From contig CM033393.1 in the NCBI GenBank assembly GCA_019426215.1, positions 11,194,046 to 11,258,045 of the forward strand: DNA of 64,000 nucleotides. The letters are read 5' to 3'. The notes below the pieces were generated by a model that did no database searches, had not been told where the DNA came from, and saw only the letters and a list, made by a program, of their open reading frames with translations. Numbering within the stretch: the first letter of the stretch is position 1; every line of letters begins with the position of its first letter. Source of the DNA: Buddleja alternifolia (lineage: Eukaryota; Streptophyta; Magnoliopsida; Lamiales; Scrophulariaceae). Both the position numbers and the translations under genes were made by a program. Below, piece after piece: positions 19,174 through 30,337 of the stretch.

Positions 19174-22100
19174 ATGGATCGAAGTTGGATTTTAGCAGAT
19201 CGTATGTCGGAACAGTATGAGAAAGGTGTGAAAGAGTTCATAAAGTTTGCGGTTGACCATGCACCAGATCGAACTAGGATCACTTGCCCGTGTTTACGTT
19301 GTTGTTTTGGAAAGAGAATTAGTCCACGTGAGTTGGAAGATCATTTGGTGTGTAATGGAATTGATAAAAGCTACAAACGTTGGACAAGACACGGTGAAAG
19401 CAGTGTCCCGTTGGATGATTTGGGTGGTACATCATATCCATCACACGATTTCAACATGAATGATTATGAGCCTGATCGTTTGGAGGAGATGACAAATGTG
19501 ATTGAGGAGGATTTGCGAAATTGTCCTAAAATGTTTGACAATTTGACAAGTGATTCAAAGACACCACTGTATAGTGGTAGTAAATTCACGAGATTGAAAA
19601 CAGTTCTTAACCTATACAAGTTAAAAGCCAACAATGGGTGGAGTGATAAGAGTTTCACAGACTTGCTTGGTTTATTAAAAAGCATGCTACCTGAGGATAA
19701 TGTGTTACCTAATCGTACTTATGAGGCTAAACGGATGTTAACCTCAATTGGCATGGGATATGAGAGGATACATGCCTGTCTCAATGATTGCGTATTATTT
19801 AGAATTGACTATGCATCATTGAAGGCCTGTCCAAAATGTGGCGCCTCACGGTACAAGAAGAATGGATCTACGCCTGTCAAAACCATGTGGTATTTGCCTA
19901 TAATACCACGATTTAAACGCATGTACAGTAGTAAAGAGTTAGCCAAGGACTTGACATGGCATGCTGATAGAAGGTTTGAAGAAAGGATTGAAGATGACAA
20001 GATTCGACATCCCTCAGATTCTCCTCAATGGAAAAAGATTGATGATGATTTCCCTGAATTTGGTGAAGAATCAAGAAACCTGCGCCTTGTATTGGCTACA
20101 GATGGCATGAACCCTCATGGCTTGCAAAGCAGCTCACATAGTACATGGCCGGTGATTTTGATGATCTACAACCTTCCCCCATCGCGATGCATGAAGCGAG
20201 AGCATATAATGATGCCTATACTCATTTCTGGGCCGAAACAACCTGGAAATGATATAGATGTCTACTTGACCCCTTTAATTGAGGATTTGAAGGTGTTGTG
20301 GGACACCGGTGTTCAAGTATATGACGGGTTGAGAGAAGAAAATTTTAATCTCAGAGTCATGTTATTTGGAACAATCAATGATTTTCCGGCAAGAGCAAAC
20401 CTCGAGGGATATGGTGTACATGGCCAATGTGGATGCCCCATATGTACATGGCTAAATCGGAACCATCGATATCGTCGGTGGAAGAAAACTTTCAATGGGA
20501 ATATAGAAGAAGGTCGAGCTCCTAAGTGCTTAACTAGTGAAGAAGTGTTTGAAAATGTAAGAGACTTGGAGGTTAAATTTGGAAAGACTTTTGCATGTGG
20601 CCTTGCAAAAACTGGGTGGAAAAAAAAGTCAATTTTCTTTGAGTTGCCGTATTGGACGTCTTTACATGTTAGACATTTTCTCGATATAATGCATATTGAG
20701 AAAAATGTATTTGATAGCGTCATTGGAACACTTCTAAATGTGCCCGGAAAGACAAAAGATGGCGTAAAGGCACGGTTAGACTTGATTGAAATGAAGATAA
20801 GAGGAAAATTGACACCAACAAATAAGGGGAAACGTACTTATTTGCCTCCAGCAGCTCACACTCTAGCCAGGAAAGAAAAAATTGCATTATGTGAGTTTCT
20901 TAATGGAGTGAAAGTTCCAGAAGGGTATTCTTCAAACATTAGCAGTCTTGTATCAATGAAGGATTTGAAGCTAAAACACTTGAAGACTCACGATTGTCAT
21001 GTAATCATGGATCATTTGCTACCAATTGCTATACGGGCCATTTTGCCAAAAAAGGTGAGAGACACGATAACTAAATTGTGTTTCTTCTTCAAAGCAATGT
21101 GGAGCAAGGTGTTTGATCCTGAGCAATTTCCTGCACTTCAAAAACAAAGTGTCATCACTTTGTGTGAGCTTGAAATGTATTTTCCACCTGCTTTTTTTGA
21201 TATAATGACTCATCTACCCATTCACTTGGTTAGAGAGACTCAACTATGTGGACCGGCTTTTATGAGATCTATGTATCCGGCTGAGCGTTATATGAAGGTA
21301 TTGAAAGGCTACGTGAAAAATCGTAGTCGACCGGAAGGTTGCATTGTTGAACGGTACATAGTTGATGAAGCCATTACATTTTGCACAGAGTATCTGACAG
21401 ATTCTAATGTTGCAGAGCTCCCAAAGTCTCATGTTCTGGGAGGGGGAACAGAAGGAGTCGGATTAATGGGAAAACAATTAGCTAGTGTTCATATTACACA
21501 AAGGGATCAGGCACACCTATATGTGCTCCACAACACCGATGAGGTTGACCCATATGTTGAAGAGCATAAGAACCAACTTAGGAGATTCAATCCAATTAAA
21601 AATGAGAGTTGGATTTCAAGAGAGCATAATAAGAGTTTCATCGATTGGTTCCGAAAGCATTTTGAAGAAAAACAGAAAGAGAATCCACAGCTTTCAGTTT
21701 TAGATAAATTGACACGGCTGTCGATGGGTCCGGACAGACTAGTATTTTGTTATTCAGGTTATCGTATAAATGGTCGCACATTCTATACAAAAGACCAAGA
21801 CGAACGAAGTACAATGCAGAATAGTGGTGTGAGTCTTGTAGCTCAAGCAATGCATATCTCAAGTGCGAAAGATAATAATCCTATCTATGCCGATTTATCA
21901 TATTACGGGGTGATTGAACGTATATGGGAGCTTGATTATAGTTGGTTTCGGGTGCCTGTATTTGGGTGTAGGTGGGTTGACAATAAACATGGTGTCGATA
22001 ATAGTGAAATAGGCTTCACTCGAGTAGACCTTGAAAGGGTGGGATACAAAGATGAACCTTTCATTTTAGCGTCACAAGCTAAACAAGTATTTTTTGTTAC

Positions 22101-22392
22101 CGATCCTATTGATAAGAGGTGGTCCATTGTTTTATCGGCAAACAAAAATACATGTATTGAAGGTGATTATGAAGAAAGTGAAGATGATGGAGAAAACCCT
22201 ATCTCATTAGGTGATTCACAATCAATTGATAGTGACGATGACTTGGATATAAGTGATGATGAATTGTATATGCGTCAAGATCACCAAGAGGGGATATGGA
22301 TTAATCCGTCAGTTCGTCGCCGTACTAAAAAAAATGGTCGTACCGATGGGAAGCAAAAGACTGCTAAGCCAACGACAAAAAGAAAACGATGA
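19174..22392 (+). CDS. CACTA transposase, tnp2 family
   Basis: One uninterrupted exon of 1072 codons. It cuts and rejoins DNA at the CACTA ends in the nucleus. Domains in order: N-terminal transposase-associated domain (about residues 1-75, CPCLRC zinc-like cluster); tnp2 core (about 170-480) with LATDGMNPHG near residue 309, a likely first catalytic Asp, and GCPICTW; FLDIMHIEKNVFDS near residue 503, likely a second catalytic Asp; a DUF4218-type region (about 610-730, ELEMYFPPAFFD, MRSMYPAERYM); and a DUF4216-type region (about 905-985, YYGVIERIWELDY, DPFILASQAKQVFF-like). The C-terminus is basic (TKRKR) after an acidic stretch. The ATG is 7 bases after an acceptor-like TTCAG, so the 5' UTR is probably spliced. 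Length is usual for the family and no stop or frameshift is seen. I did not assign the third acidic residue. Confidence 0.93.
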   Translation: MDRSWILADRMSEQYEKGVKEFIKFAVDHAPDRTRITCPCLRCCFGKRISPRELEDHLVCNGIDKSYKRWTRHGESSVPLDDLGGTSYPSHDFNMNDYEPDRLEEMTNVIEEDLRNCPKMFDNLTSDSKTPLYSGSKFTRLKTVLNLYKLKANNGWSDKSFTDLLGLLKSMLPEDNVLPNRTYEAKRMLTSIGMGYERIHACLNDCVLFRIDYASLKACPKCGASRYKKNGSTPVKTMWYLPIIPRFKRMYSSKELAKDLTWHADRRFEERIEDDKIRHPSDSPQWKKIDDDFPEFGEESRNLRLVLATDGMNPHGLQSSSHSTWPVILMIYNLPPSRCMKREHIMMPILISGPKQPGNDIDVYLTPLIEDLKVLWDTGVQVYDGLREENFNLRVMLFGTINDFPARANLEGYGVHGQCGCPICTWLNRNHRYRRWKKTFNGNIEEGRAPKCLTSEEVFENVRDLEVKFGKTFACGLAKTGWKKKSIFFELPYWTSLHVRHFLDIMHIEKNVFDSVIGTLLNVPGKTKDGVKARLDLIEMKIRGKLTPTNKGKRTYLPPAAHTLARKEKIALCEFLNGVKVPEGYSSNISSLVSMKDLKLKHLKTHDCHVIMDHLLPIAIRAILPKKVRDTITKLCFFFKAMWSKVFDPEQFPALQKQSVITLCELEMYFPPAFFDIMTHLPIHLVRETQLCGPAFMRSMYPAERYMKVLKGYVKNRSRPEGCIVERYIVDEAITFCTEYLTDSNVAELPKSHVLGGGTEGVGLMGKQLASVHITQRDQAHLYVLHNTDEVDPYVEEHKNQLRRFNPIKNESWISREHNKSFIDWFRKHFEEKQKENPQLSVLDKLTRLSMGPDRLVFCYSGYRINGRTFYTKDQDERSTMQNSGVSLVAQAMHISSAKDNNPIYADLSYYGVIERIWELDYSWFRVPVFGCRWVDNKHGVDNSEIGFTRVDLERVGYKDEPFILASQAKQVFFVTDPIDKRWSIVLSANKNTCIEGDYEESEDDGENPISLGDSQSIDSDDDLDISDDELYMRQDHQEGIWINPSVRRRTKKNGRTDGKQKTAKPTTKRKR

Positions 22393-22856
22393 AAGGTATT
22401 TGAATTTATTTCATAATTGTATGATAGACTTCTTTCAATATTTATACTTAGTTGCTAGAAAATTTATATTCTTGAGATTTGCCAATTTTTGTGGAAAATT
22501 TAAGGGAAATAGGGGTTGATTGATTTTAAGGTTAATTTGGTTTAGCTAGGGGTTAATTATGTTTAATTGAGGATTAAATTTTGTTTATTTTGTGGTTTAG
22601 GATAATTTTGTTTATTTTGTGATTTATTACTTCTATTTGAAATTTATTATTGCCAAATGAATCTGCCAAATTTATATGAAGATAACTTCTGTATTTATTA
22701 CGTCTATTTGAAAATTATTATTGCCAAATGAATCTGCCAAATTTATATGAAGATAACTTCTGTATTTATTACGTCTATTTGAAAATTATTATTGCCAAAT
22801 GAATCAGCCAAATTTATATGAATCTAACTTCTGTATTATTTGTCTTTTGTAGGTCG
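22393..22856 (+). other. Spacer between the two CACTA genes, with a 71-bp tandem repeat
   Basis: AT-rich, no gene. Three copies of a 71-bp unit containing TTATTGCCAAATGAATC lie at about 22622-22835 (marks at 22651, 22722 and 22793). It ends with an acceptor-like TTTTGTAG at 22845-22852, just before the second gene's ATG. Confidence 0.7.
22622..22835 (+). repeat. 71-bp tandem repeat, three copies
   Basis: Near-identical units ending in a polypyrimidine-poor AT sequence just upstream of the second CACTA gene. Confidence 0.85.
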
Positions 22857-25800
22857 ATGGCTTCAAATCCTGATGGTAGTTTTCCCGACGATGATGTATA
22901 TGGATCAGATAGCGGTCATGAGAAGGACATACGGAGAGGTGTCTCTGCTATGAAAAAAGTTGTCAATGCCAGAAGTAAAGGCATAAGGCTACCTGTCGGC
23001 TGGAATGACAGAGGTCAGCCAATTAACCCCAACAAATCAATATTTGTTGGGTATATAGGCGTGCAGGTTCGGCAGAAGGTGTCGATTGCCATTAGTACTT
23101 GGCGCAAAGTCCCGTCAGCAACAAAAAAAAACATTTGGGATGAGATGAAGGTAATTTGGATATTATCTTATTTGTAAGTGTTAATGTATTACCATATTCT
23201 CTAAATTATAATTTTATATATACTTTATTGTTTGTTTTTTGTAGTTGGCGTTTGATATTGACGAAAGTCGACAAAAGTACGTACTAGCAGAAGCTGGGAG
23301 GCTAGCACGTAACTTCAGGAGCTACATAAGCAGAAAGTATGTGCGAGATGATGATGGAAACGTTAATGTCAACCCACCTCCACAATATGAGATATCCCAA
23401 GCCGATTGGGCGGCATTTTTAGAGGTTCGCTTAGGTGAACCTTGGCAGGTAGCTAGTCATTTTAATTTACAGTTTCATTTGTTGGTTATTGCGTTTATAT
23501 TTAGCTAATAATTTGATAATGTAATAAACAGAAAATAAGCATGGACAATCAGGAAAGAGCAAAGAACCCTGAATATCCTTACCGGAAAGGGAGTTTTGGA
23601 GATGCTGTTGTGGAGCAAATGGAGGTATGTAGTTCATTTAGCAGTGAATCCTTACAATTTTTTAATAATAATTCTATGTTAATGCATACATATATTTTTT
23701 AATGAAAATATAGATAAATAAAAGAAGGGATGCGGGATCCGATTGTACAGATGTGACACGAGCACTCGTGTGGAGGGTTTCGCGTTCCGATCCGACAAAT
23801 CAAATTGATAACGAAAATGTTAGAAGAGTGGTGAATGAAATGGTGAGTTATTGGCAATTTTAGCTCTATTAATTGTTTTATTGAAATACTATTAAAAGCA
23901 CAAGGTTCACTATTTTTTTTAATTTTTAAAAATATATCATTACAGGAGAGCATTTCACAAGAGAGCACTAGCCATAGTGGAACTTACACGAGTCGAGATG
24001 ACCTATTGGCTAAAGCTATTAAAAGGAAAGAGCATCCGGGTCGCGTTAGGGGTGTTGGCTTTGGGGTCTCACAAAGAGACTATTTTAAGGATCCAAAGCC
24101 TGCTTCAGAAAAGGAGATGGAAAACTTGAGAAACATAGTGAAAAACCTCTCCGAAACTATGGTTGCCATGCAACAACGAATTGATGTTTTGGAAGCCCCT
24201 AACTCGCGTCAGCCACATGAAGATGACGTCATTTCTTTGAAAGATAGCAGCCCAGAACCAGGTTATAAGATGCTTCCTGAGGTAAAAATTTGAACTTGTT
24301 TATTAATCATACAACTTGCGACTCTCTATTTTCTGTAAATCATACAAAACTTTCTAATATAATGTTGTATATATATACGTGTGTGTGTAGGGTATCACTC
24401 CATGTCAATTAGCACTTTCATCTCCATCATATCGTGTGCTGGCTAAAGGACAGCTATACAATCGATCAGAGACTGATAGAACACTTCACAACTGTCAATT
24501 AGCCACCAACAATGTGAAAGTGCGCATTGACACTGCAGTTGAGGCTAATACACTCCTGCCCGTCCCTCTCAATGATGAAATATTCTCCATTTCTCATGCT
24601 CTGGGTACCTTTGTTGCTTGGCCAGCGAGTCTTGTCATTGTCACTGCTGCACCGGTATGTAATTAATAGCTAGTCATTAATAAATTATAACAATTTGTTT
24701 GAGGTTACTAAATATACTTTGGTGTGTAACATTTATATTTTATTTTCTTGCTTAAACAGTCCAAATCATCTGCAAACCGTAAGTCAGGGACGTCGAAGCG
24801 GTCAGCTGTCAAAGGAAAATCTCAAGTGGCCGAGCCTGCAGGTGAAGTAGACATATGTGCAGATCTTCAACTAGATGGACTCCCTAATGACCTTGTATTT
24901 CTGGGAAAGTACACGAAGATGATGAAGATTGATGCCCTGATCAATATACATATGGACGAAGCCATTATGAATCTTTCATTTCCAGAGTTCATTGGGAAGG
25001 AGGAGATCTATCACCTTCTGTGTAGAAAAGAAATAGGAGCCTCTATCATTACAGCGTACATAAAGTAAGTTTTTTAATTATTTTATTACATCTAAACTAC
25101 GATTATTTTCGTCACTCGAAATTCATTTTTTATGCTCAATTTAGGTGTTTGTGGTTTAACTACGTGATCCCCGAAGGAAAAGAAGCAAGTTTCGGGTTCC
25201 TTAGCCCACATTCCATAGCTGCTCAAACAGACCCGTCAGTTCAACAAGTGCAGTACATAGCACGTGCTATGATGCAGAGTACACAACAAAATAAGTTATT
25301 TCTTGCACCTTACAACACCGGGTGAGCTACTAAAGACTCGACTTTAATTTGTAAAACTAGCTACGCAAAACAAATTTTCAACTTATCTTTTGAATGCTTT
25401 GTAGGGGTCATTGGTTGTTGCTTGCAATTAATCCATTTAAAGAGATTGTTTACTATCTAGATTCTGTGCATGGTGAGGCGCAATACCGAGATGATATGAT
25501 ACTACAATTCAATCAGTAAGTTTTTCATTCAATCAATGTATCCATTATATTTAATATTTTTTAAATTGTATTTATTTCACATAATTTCTTGTTTTTAACA
25601 TATTTTCTTGTTGTTTATATTTTTTTATAGAGCTGTGCACATATTTCGTGCAAACTGCAACAACCAATCCAACAAATCAAGAAACTCGGACTGTAAATGG
25701 ATTACTATAAAGGTTAGCATTTTCTAGGTTCATGAGATTATATATTCGTATAGAAGTTCGTCTTCTAATACAACGTAAGTTTGATTGCTTTTGTAGTGCC

Positions 25801-26127
25801 CCCGGCAGACCAACGAGGTGGATTGTGGCTATTTCGTTATGAGATTCATGAAAGAGATTATTAGCCACGGACTATCTATAATCCCAACAGCGGTATACAT
25901 AATCCTTATATATATATATATATATATATACTTAAATTCTATTACTTTTGAAATTATTAAACCTTAATTGGTAGGTAATTGAAATGTTATTTCACTTTGC
26001 AATTAATCTCTATATATATACATATATCTTGCAGTACTTTAAGGATTGTCAATCCTTCTATACTGATGATCAAATTGATGAAGTACGCTGCGAAGTTGCA
26101 CGTTACATTTTCTTAGCAGCTCCTTAG
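22857..26127 (+). CDS. CACTA second gene: plant-transposase-like protein with Ulp1 (C48) protease domain, 12 exons
   Basis: Inferred exons: 22857-23150, 23245-23448, 23532-23624, 23714-23842, 23946-24281, 24391-24654, 24760-25064, 25145-25321, 25405-25515, 25631-25712, 25797-25892, 26035-26127. All introns are GT-AG, phases agree, and the total is 728 codons including the stop, with none premature. The N-terminal half resembles the Ptta/En/Spm plant-transposase family (WRKVPSATKKNIWDEMK, RDDLLAKAIKRKEHPGRVRG) and has a coiled-coil-like stretch (ENLRNIVKNLSETMVAM). The C-terminal third is a Ulp1-type cysteine protease: His in GHWLLLAIN, Asp in YYLDSVHG, then Gln and Cys in PRQTNEVDCGYFVM. Such proteases remove SUMO-like modifiers. 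Some CACTA elements carry such a fusion; its role in transposition is not settled. The exons are my own calls from splice motifs. Confidence 0.85.
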
Positions 26128-26379
26128 AAATTAGGTAATTTAGTTTTTGTACATTGTGACTTGTTATAAATTGAGATTTGATTTATTGTATTTCGTAAGG
26201 TCATTAGTAATTTAATTAGTTAATTGTACATTTTGTTGGAGATTAAAGATGGTAATATTGAAGTTTGGGGTGATGTTTGTTTATGTTGAATATGTTTTGT
26301 TGTTAGTTGAAATTTGTTGATTGGATCATTGCATATTATTGTACAGGCACTATCATGACAGCGCAATAAATAATTAAAA
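26128..26379 (+). other. 3' flank of the CACTA second gene
   Basis: AT-rich, no ORF of note; presumably 3' UTR and polyadenylation region. Confidence 0.5.
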
Positions 26380-26871
26380 AAAAAACAGCGGTTCTGCAGA
26401 ACCGCTGCCACAGAGCTCACCTGTGGCAGCGGTTCTCGAAGAACCGCTGCCAAAGGTCTCACCTGTGGAAGCGGTTCTGCGAGAACCGCTGCCAAAGGTG
26501 AGACCTTTGGCAGCGGTTCTCCCAAAACCGCTGCCACAGGAGGACCTGTGGCAGCCGTTCTGGAAAACCGCTGCCACAGTTCTCACCTGTGGCAGCGGTT
26601 TTCCCAAAACCGCTGCCACATGTGAGACCTTTGGAAGCGGTTTTCCCAGAACGGCTGCCACAGGTCCTCCTGTGGCAGCGGTTTTGGGAGAACCGCTGCC
26701 ACAGGTCCGTTATTTATTTTTATTTTTTGGTTTTTTCACAGCGGTGTTCAGGGAACCGCTGTCATAGGTAGACCTATTACAGCGGTTTTGTAACCGCTGT
26801 CATAGGTCCACCCCTATAACAGCGGTACCTATGACAGCGGTTAAAACCGCTGCCATAGGCCCAAAAAAACC
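26380..26871. repeat. CACTA right subterminal hairpin array
   Basis: About ten imperfect palindromes of about 26 bp built on GGCAGCGGTT...AACCGCTGCC, at about 36-40-bp spacing, with differing centres (CTGCAG, CTCGAAG, CTCCCA and others). The last part, near the terminus, changes to CTATGACAGCGGTT forms. Confidence 0.85.
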
Positions 26872-26899
26872 GCTGTCATAGGTCATTTTTGTAGTAGTG
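26872..26899 (-). repeat. CACTA right terminal inverted repeat
   Basis: Minus strand CACTACTACAAAAATGACCT; followed by the TAG duplication. Confidence 0.9.
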
Positions 26900-26902
26900 T
26901 AG

Positions 26903-27629
26903 GTTTATATTTCCAGGAAAAAGTCTTTAAGTGTTTCAAAATGGTTACTCGCTCAACTCCTCTACCCTTGACTTATGTGCGATAGTGAATCATCTAAGAA
27001 TGATCTAATCGCCCCTAGAGTCCCATGAGCAAGGCAAAGATGTGTATAGATCATTAAAGTCCAAATTGATGGAGAAAGCATGTCATTGTTTTAAACTAAT
27101 CAATCTCAATGTATTGAATGAAGGTTAAATCCTAGGCAATTTTTTTTTTAATGATTACAAAGTAACACATTTTCACATGTAGAAGCCGACCTCCCCCAAA
27201 GTTGGACAAAAATATATGCAACATGAAAACAAACATGACCATCATGGATCAATGAAACCCCCCCAAACTTAGAACAAACATTGTCCCCAATGTTCGAAAG
27301 AAATAAGAGGGAAGTATACTTCACCATGTGGGATGCTGAAAAGCAAACCCGAGTCCTCAAATGCAATTCTGTCCAAGATTAGCAATGAGAGCCCAATGTG
27401 AGCTAAACCACTACACAATAAAAAGTGCTAGCTAGCCATACAAAACAGTTAAGCATTGGATAAAATCGTAAGCCAAGCGAAAATGGAGCATAATCAACAT
27501 CAAAACATAAACAAAACATGCATCCAATAAACAAAATAGATAACTGTTCGAATGAGAATCCACAAAATAACAGACTAAAACAAGAATACCAAAAAGACAA
27601 AACTACAAGAAATGGACTACAGAAACAGG
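26903..27629 (-). other. Non-coding 3' part of Athila copy B
   Basis: No gene is supported. It holds the G-rich motif at 27256-27294 and an A-rich stretch near 27145. The right part (27515 on) matches position 1 onward. Confidence 0.5.
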
Positions 27630-28983
27630 TTAATCATCTAACAAATGGCCAATATCACCTTCTCCCGCATCGGGCACAACCTCGTCTGCATCTCCACTCA
27701 TAATATCATTGACATCGAATAAATCATTTGTGCCCCCGTCATGCTCATCATCATCTGCACCTCCGACGACTAAGGCATCCGAACCAACCCTGTCATCCGG
27801 CTGAGGTGCGGAGGAGTGCGAGAACTGTGGTGGCACTGAATAGTCCAAGGGCCTACGTTCCAAAAATGTGTCCTGCTCCCAAATAAGCTGACGGAAGTAG
27901 GCACATCCCTCACTCATTATCGCCTGCATGTCAGCCCTCAACTAATGCAAGTCATTATTAAAGGCATCCACATCAAATGATGTGGTGCGGCTGGATCCGA
28001 TGCCATGAGCAGAACGAGGGTGAGATCTCTTGGAAGGATATGGCGGAGCTGGAGCGTCAGTCGGGAGTGGAATATCAGTGAAAGTGAGAAGTGATCCAGT
28101 AGGCTCCGTACCCTCTGTCGTGTAAGCCTCGACAAGGGATGTCGAACATAAAGCCCTAATCAAAGATGGAAAAACAATCGAGTTCCTTTGGGGCCATAGG
28201 ACTCCCCACGCTTCTTCTTGGCCTTTGTCAGATCGATCAACAGAGTGAATGCAATACCCATCTTGCGAAGAGTCCCTAATAGTGACCGGTGAATCAACCC
28301 CACAAAGTCAATCCTCCTCTTAGTCATAATCGAATAAATTAAAAGTCCCCATTCCCTATTCACCTCCGATCTGTTGGTACTCGAGAAAAGATTGTAACGA
28401 ATAAAATCATGCCAGTAAGCAGCCTCGGGGCATAAGAGATGAAAACTAGATAAGCCTCCTAATCCGGCCTAACTGTACCCTTCTGAGCTATAACCCTTGT
28501 GACCTCAGCGAAGGATACGGTATATGTGCCATCGGGCTTGTGTAGGACTTGGTACTCACAGATTTGAGGAATATTCATCCCAAGGCATACACTGATGGCA
28601 ACCACATCATCCTCTACCTCCCTATCTCTAATCTTAATGGTATGCTCCTGCCATCCCACTTTAATAGTAATGTCCACAAAATCCCCGATGAAAAAGAACT
28701 CTTGAGCCCATGGGACTTGAATAGGCTCTAACGGTCCGGTAAAATACCCTAGATTATGGAATTGAACCAATGCTTGCAACAATGGGCGAGCACTAGCATC
28801 GATCAATTTTTCTTTGATGAGGACCCAATTTTGGAGAGCATAGTAGATGAGCTCAACATGCAGGTGTGAGAAACGTGAAGCCAATCCTGATGGATTTAGT
28901 CTCGGTGTAGGCTCGGGGTTGGTTGAGGGCCCTTGCCCTACTTTCTTCTTTCCCTTTGATACGGTCGAGGCTCTCTTAGGCAT
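27630..28983 (-). pseudogene. Athila-like ORF3 protein, copy B (broken)
   Basis: Same gene as 114-1457. I take the start as ATG 28983 (MPKRASTVSKGKKK), because copy A has the same Met and the upstream reading is less conserved. The N-terminal half is open to 28459 and includes WVLIKEKLIDASARPLLQAL and PWAQEFF; in this copy the reading ends at a stop after GTVRPD. It then continues in other frames (28363-28160, 28163-27942) and ends with the acidic tail 27941-27630, DDDEHDGG...LLDD. The N-terminal part resembles the retroelement 'putative plant transposon protein' family; its role is unknown. Confidence 0.55.
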
Positions 28984-29579
28984 GTTTAGCACAATTTTGA
29001 CGGCGTAATAACGTAGATTTCGTACCAAGTTCTCGACCAAACTTCGACAATGCCGCAACAACCCAACCAAAAATCCACTCAATCAAAACCAACCAACCAA
29101 TAATTTGCACACAATATTGAATAACAAATTCGCACAAAATAGCCCCTAGCCGAACTTAAAGAGCCCAAATCATACAGTTGGAGACCAAATATGCAAAGAA
29201 TTCCTAAAAATCACTGTATACCCAAAAATCGACATGGAAATCGCAATTAGTCAACAGAAATTTCACAACTCCACACAACCACGGCTAATGGGGTGCACAA
29301 ATCACTCAAAAGTACGAGGATGAACAGTTAAGTAAGCCAATCACTCACCTTTGTGAAAGAGAGATGAGCAAAATCGGTGGAGATGAGCGACGAACCTGTA
29401 GATGGCGAAGAAAACAGCAAAGATGATGAGAGGTGCGGCGGAGCTAGTCGAAATGGACTATTTTGGCAGTGGAAAGTGACGAATTGGCGGTAGAGATAAG
29501 AGGAGGCGTGGTGGAGATAGGGTTGAGGTAGAGAGAGATGAGGATTTTTGACCTGTTGTTGACTGAGAAAAGTATAAAT
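28984..29579 (-). other. Athila copy B spacer upstream of ORF3
   Basis: Matches 1458-2060. No gene beyond an unconserved N-terminal extension (to 29082) of the ORF3 frame. Confidence 0.5.
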
Positions 29580-29870
29580 ACTTGAGCGGCGCCTAGGTGC
29601 GCGTATGATGGCCCCTAGGCGCCTAAGTTAAATCAAAATTTGGCCTTTGGGTTGCATGCGGCGCCTGGGCAAGAAGTTTGTGACACTTAGGCGCGGATGG
29701 ATCGTCGCCTAGGCGTGGAATTTGTGGCGCTCAGGTGCCATGGTGCGAAATAATTGGACTGCTGGGCTTCCTTCGGCTCCCAGGCACGAATGTTTTGGCG
29801 CCTGGGCATGAATCTGCATACATAATGTTTAGATGTGGGCGATCAGCGCCTGGGCGCGATAAACTCGACG
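29580..29870. repeat. Palindrome cluster, Athila copy B internal
   Basis: About ten degenerate GGCGCCTAGGCG/GCGCCTGGGCGC units in 290 bp, the intact counterpart of 2060-2190 plus 3787-3990. Confidence 0.7.
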
Positions 29871-30337
29871 CCTAGTCGCGAATGCATGTTTTGAATTGAA
29901 GTCTGTTTCCTTTAAAAAATAAAGAAAGAAAACACGTAAGCACAAACTAACAAAGATGAAACAACATAAAACAGAGCAAACTAAACTAAAAACACAAAAA
30001 AGGGAAAATAAAGGGCTAAGGTTTCCTCCCAAGAAGCGCTTGTTTATAGTCAATAGCTTGACTATTCAAAGTCGATTTAATGAGGATCATAGAGTGGAAT
30101 AGAAGAATTTTTCACTCTCCTATCGATTTTCGGGCACAGCTTCGTCCCAATACCCATTGTGGGTAACGGTTGACCAATATCAAGTAAACTTCCCACTACT
30201 CCTTTCTTCTTGAAATTCTTGTGAGTCATCTTCAGTGGATCATACGAAGAGTGTTCATGTGATTTCTCAAAACTTAAAAGATTAAGCGTATCTAATTTTG
30301 AATAGTTCGTGTTAGGTTGTAGTCTACGTTTTTCTTT

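Larger units (their letters stand above)
17467..26899 (+). mobile_element. CACTA (En/Spm) DNA transposon, apparently intact
   Basis: A 9433-bp element. The left end is CACTACCACAAAAAAG; the right end on the minus strand is CACTACTACAAAAATG. TAG flanks both sides (17464-17466 and 26900-26902), the 3-bp target duplication expected of CACTA. Termini match for about 28 bp with few mismatches. Arrays of short hairpins lie just inside each end. It encodes a full-length tnp2-type transposase (19174-22392) and a 12-exon second gene (22857-26127), both open. It sits in the Athila copy B internal region. Clean termini and open genes point to a recent insertion. Confidence 0.93.
26903..30337 (-). mobile_element. 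Athila-like internal region, copy B (deleted at its 5' side)
   Basis: Minus-strand internal region matching copy A. It includes a conserved-looking motif (27256-27294; minus GGGGACAATGTTTG then AAGTTTGGGGGG) seen near the 3' part of Athila internal regions, ORF3 (27630-28983), the palindrome spacer (29580-29870) and the end of the protease region (30077-30330). At about 30335 it jumps to LTR sequence equal to about 6110 in copy A, so about 1.7 kb (protease N-terminal part, gag, primer site, inner LTR part) is gone. The CACTA element interrupts the other end. Confidence 0.75.

Noticed and set aside
26220..26771. Open frames through the right hairpin array
   Set aside because: Repeats of AAVLxEPLP are the translated AGCGGTT arms; the same happens in several frames and both strands.
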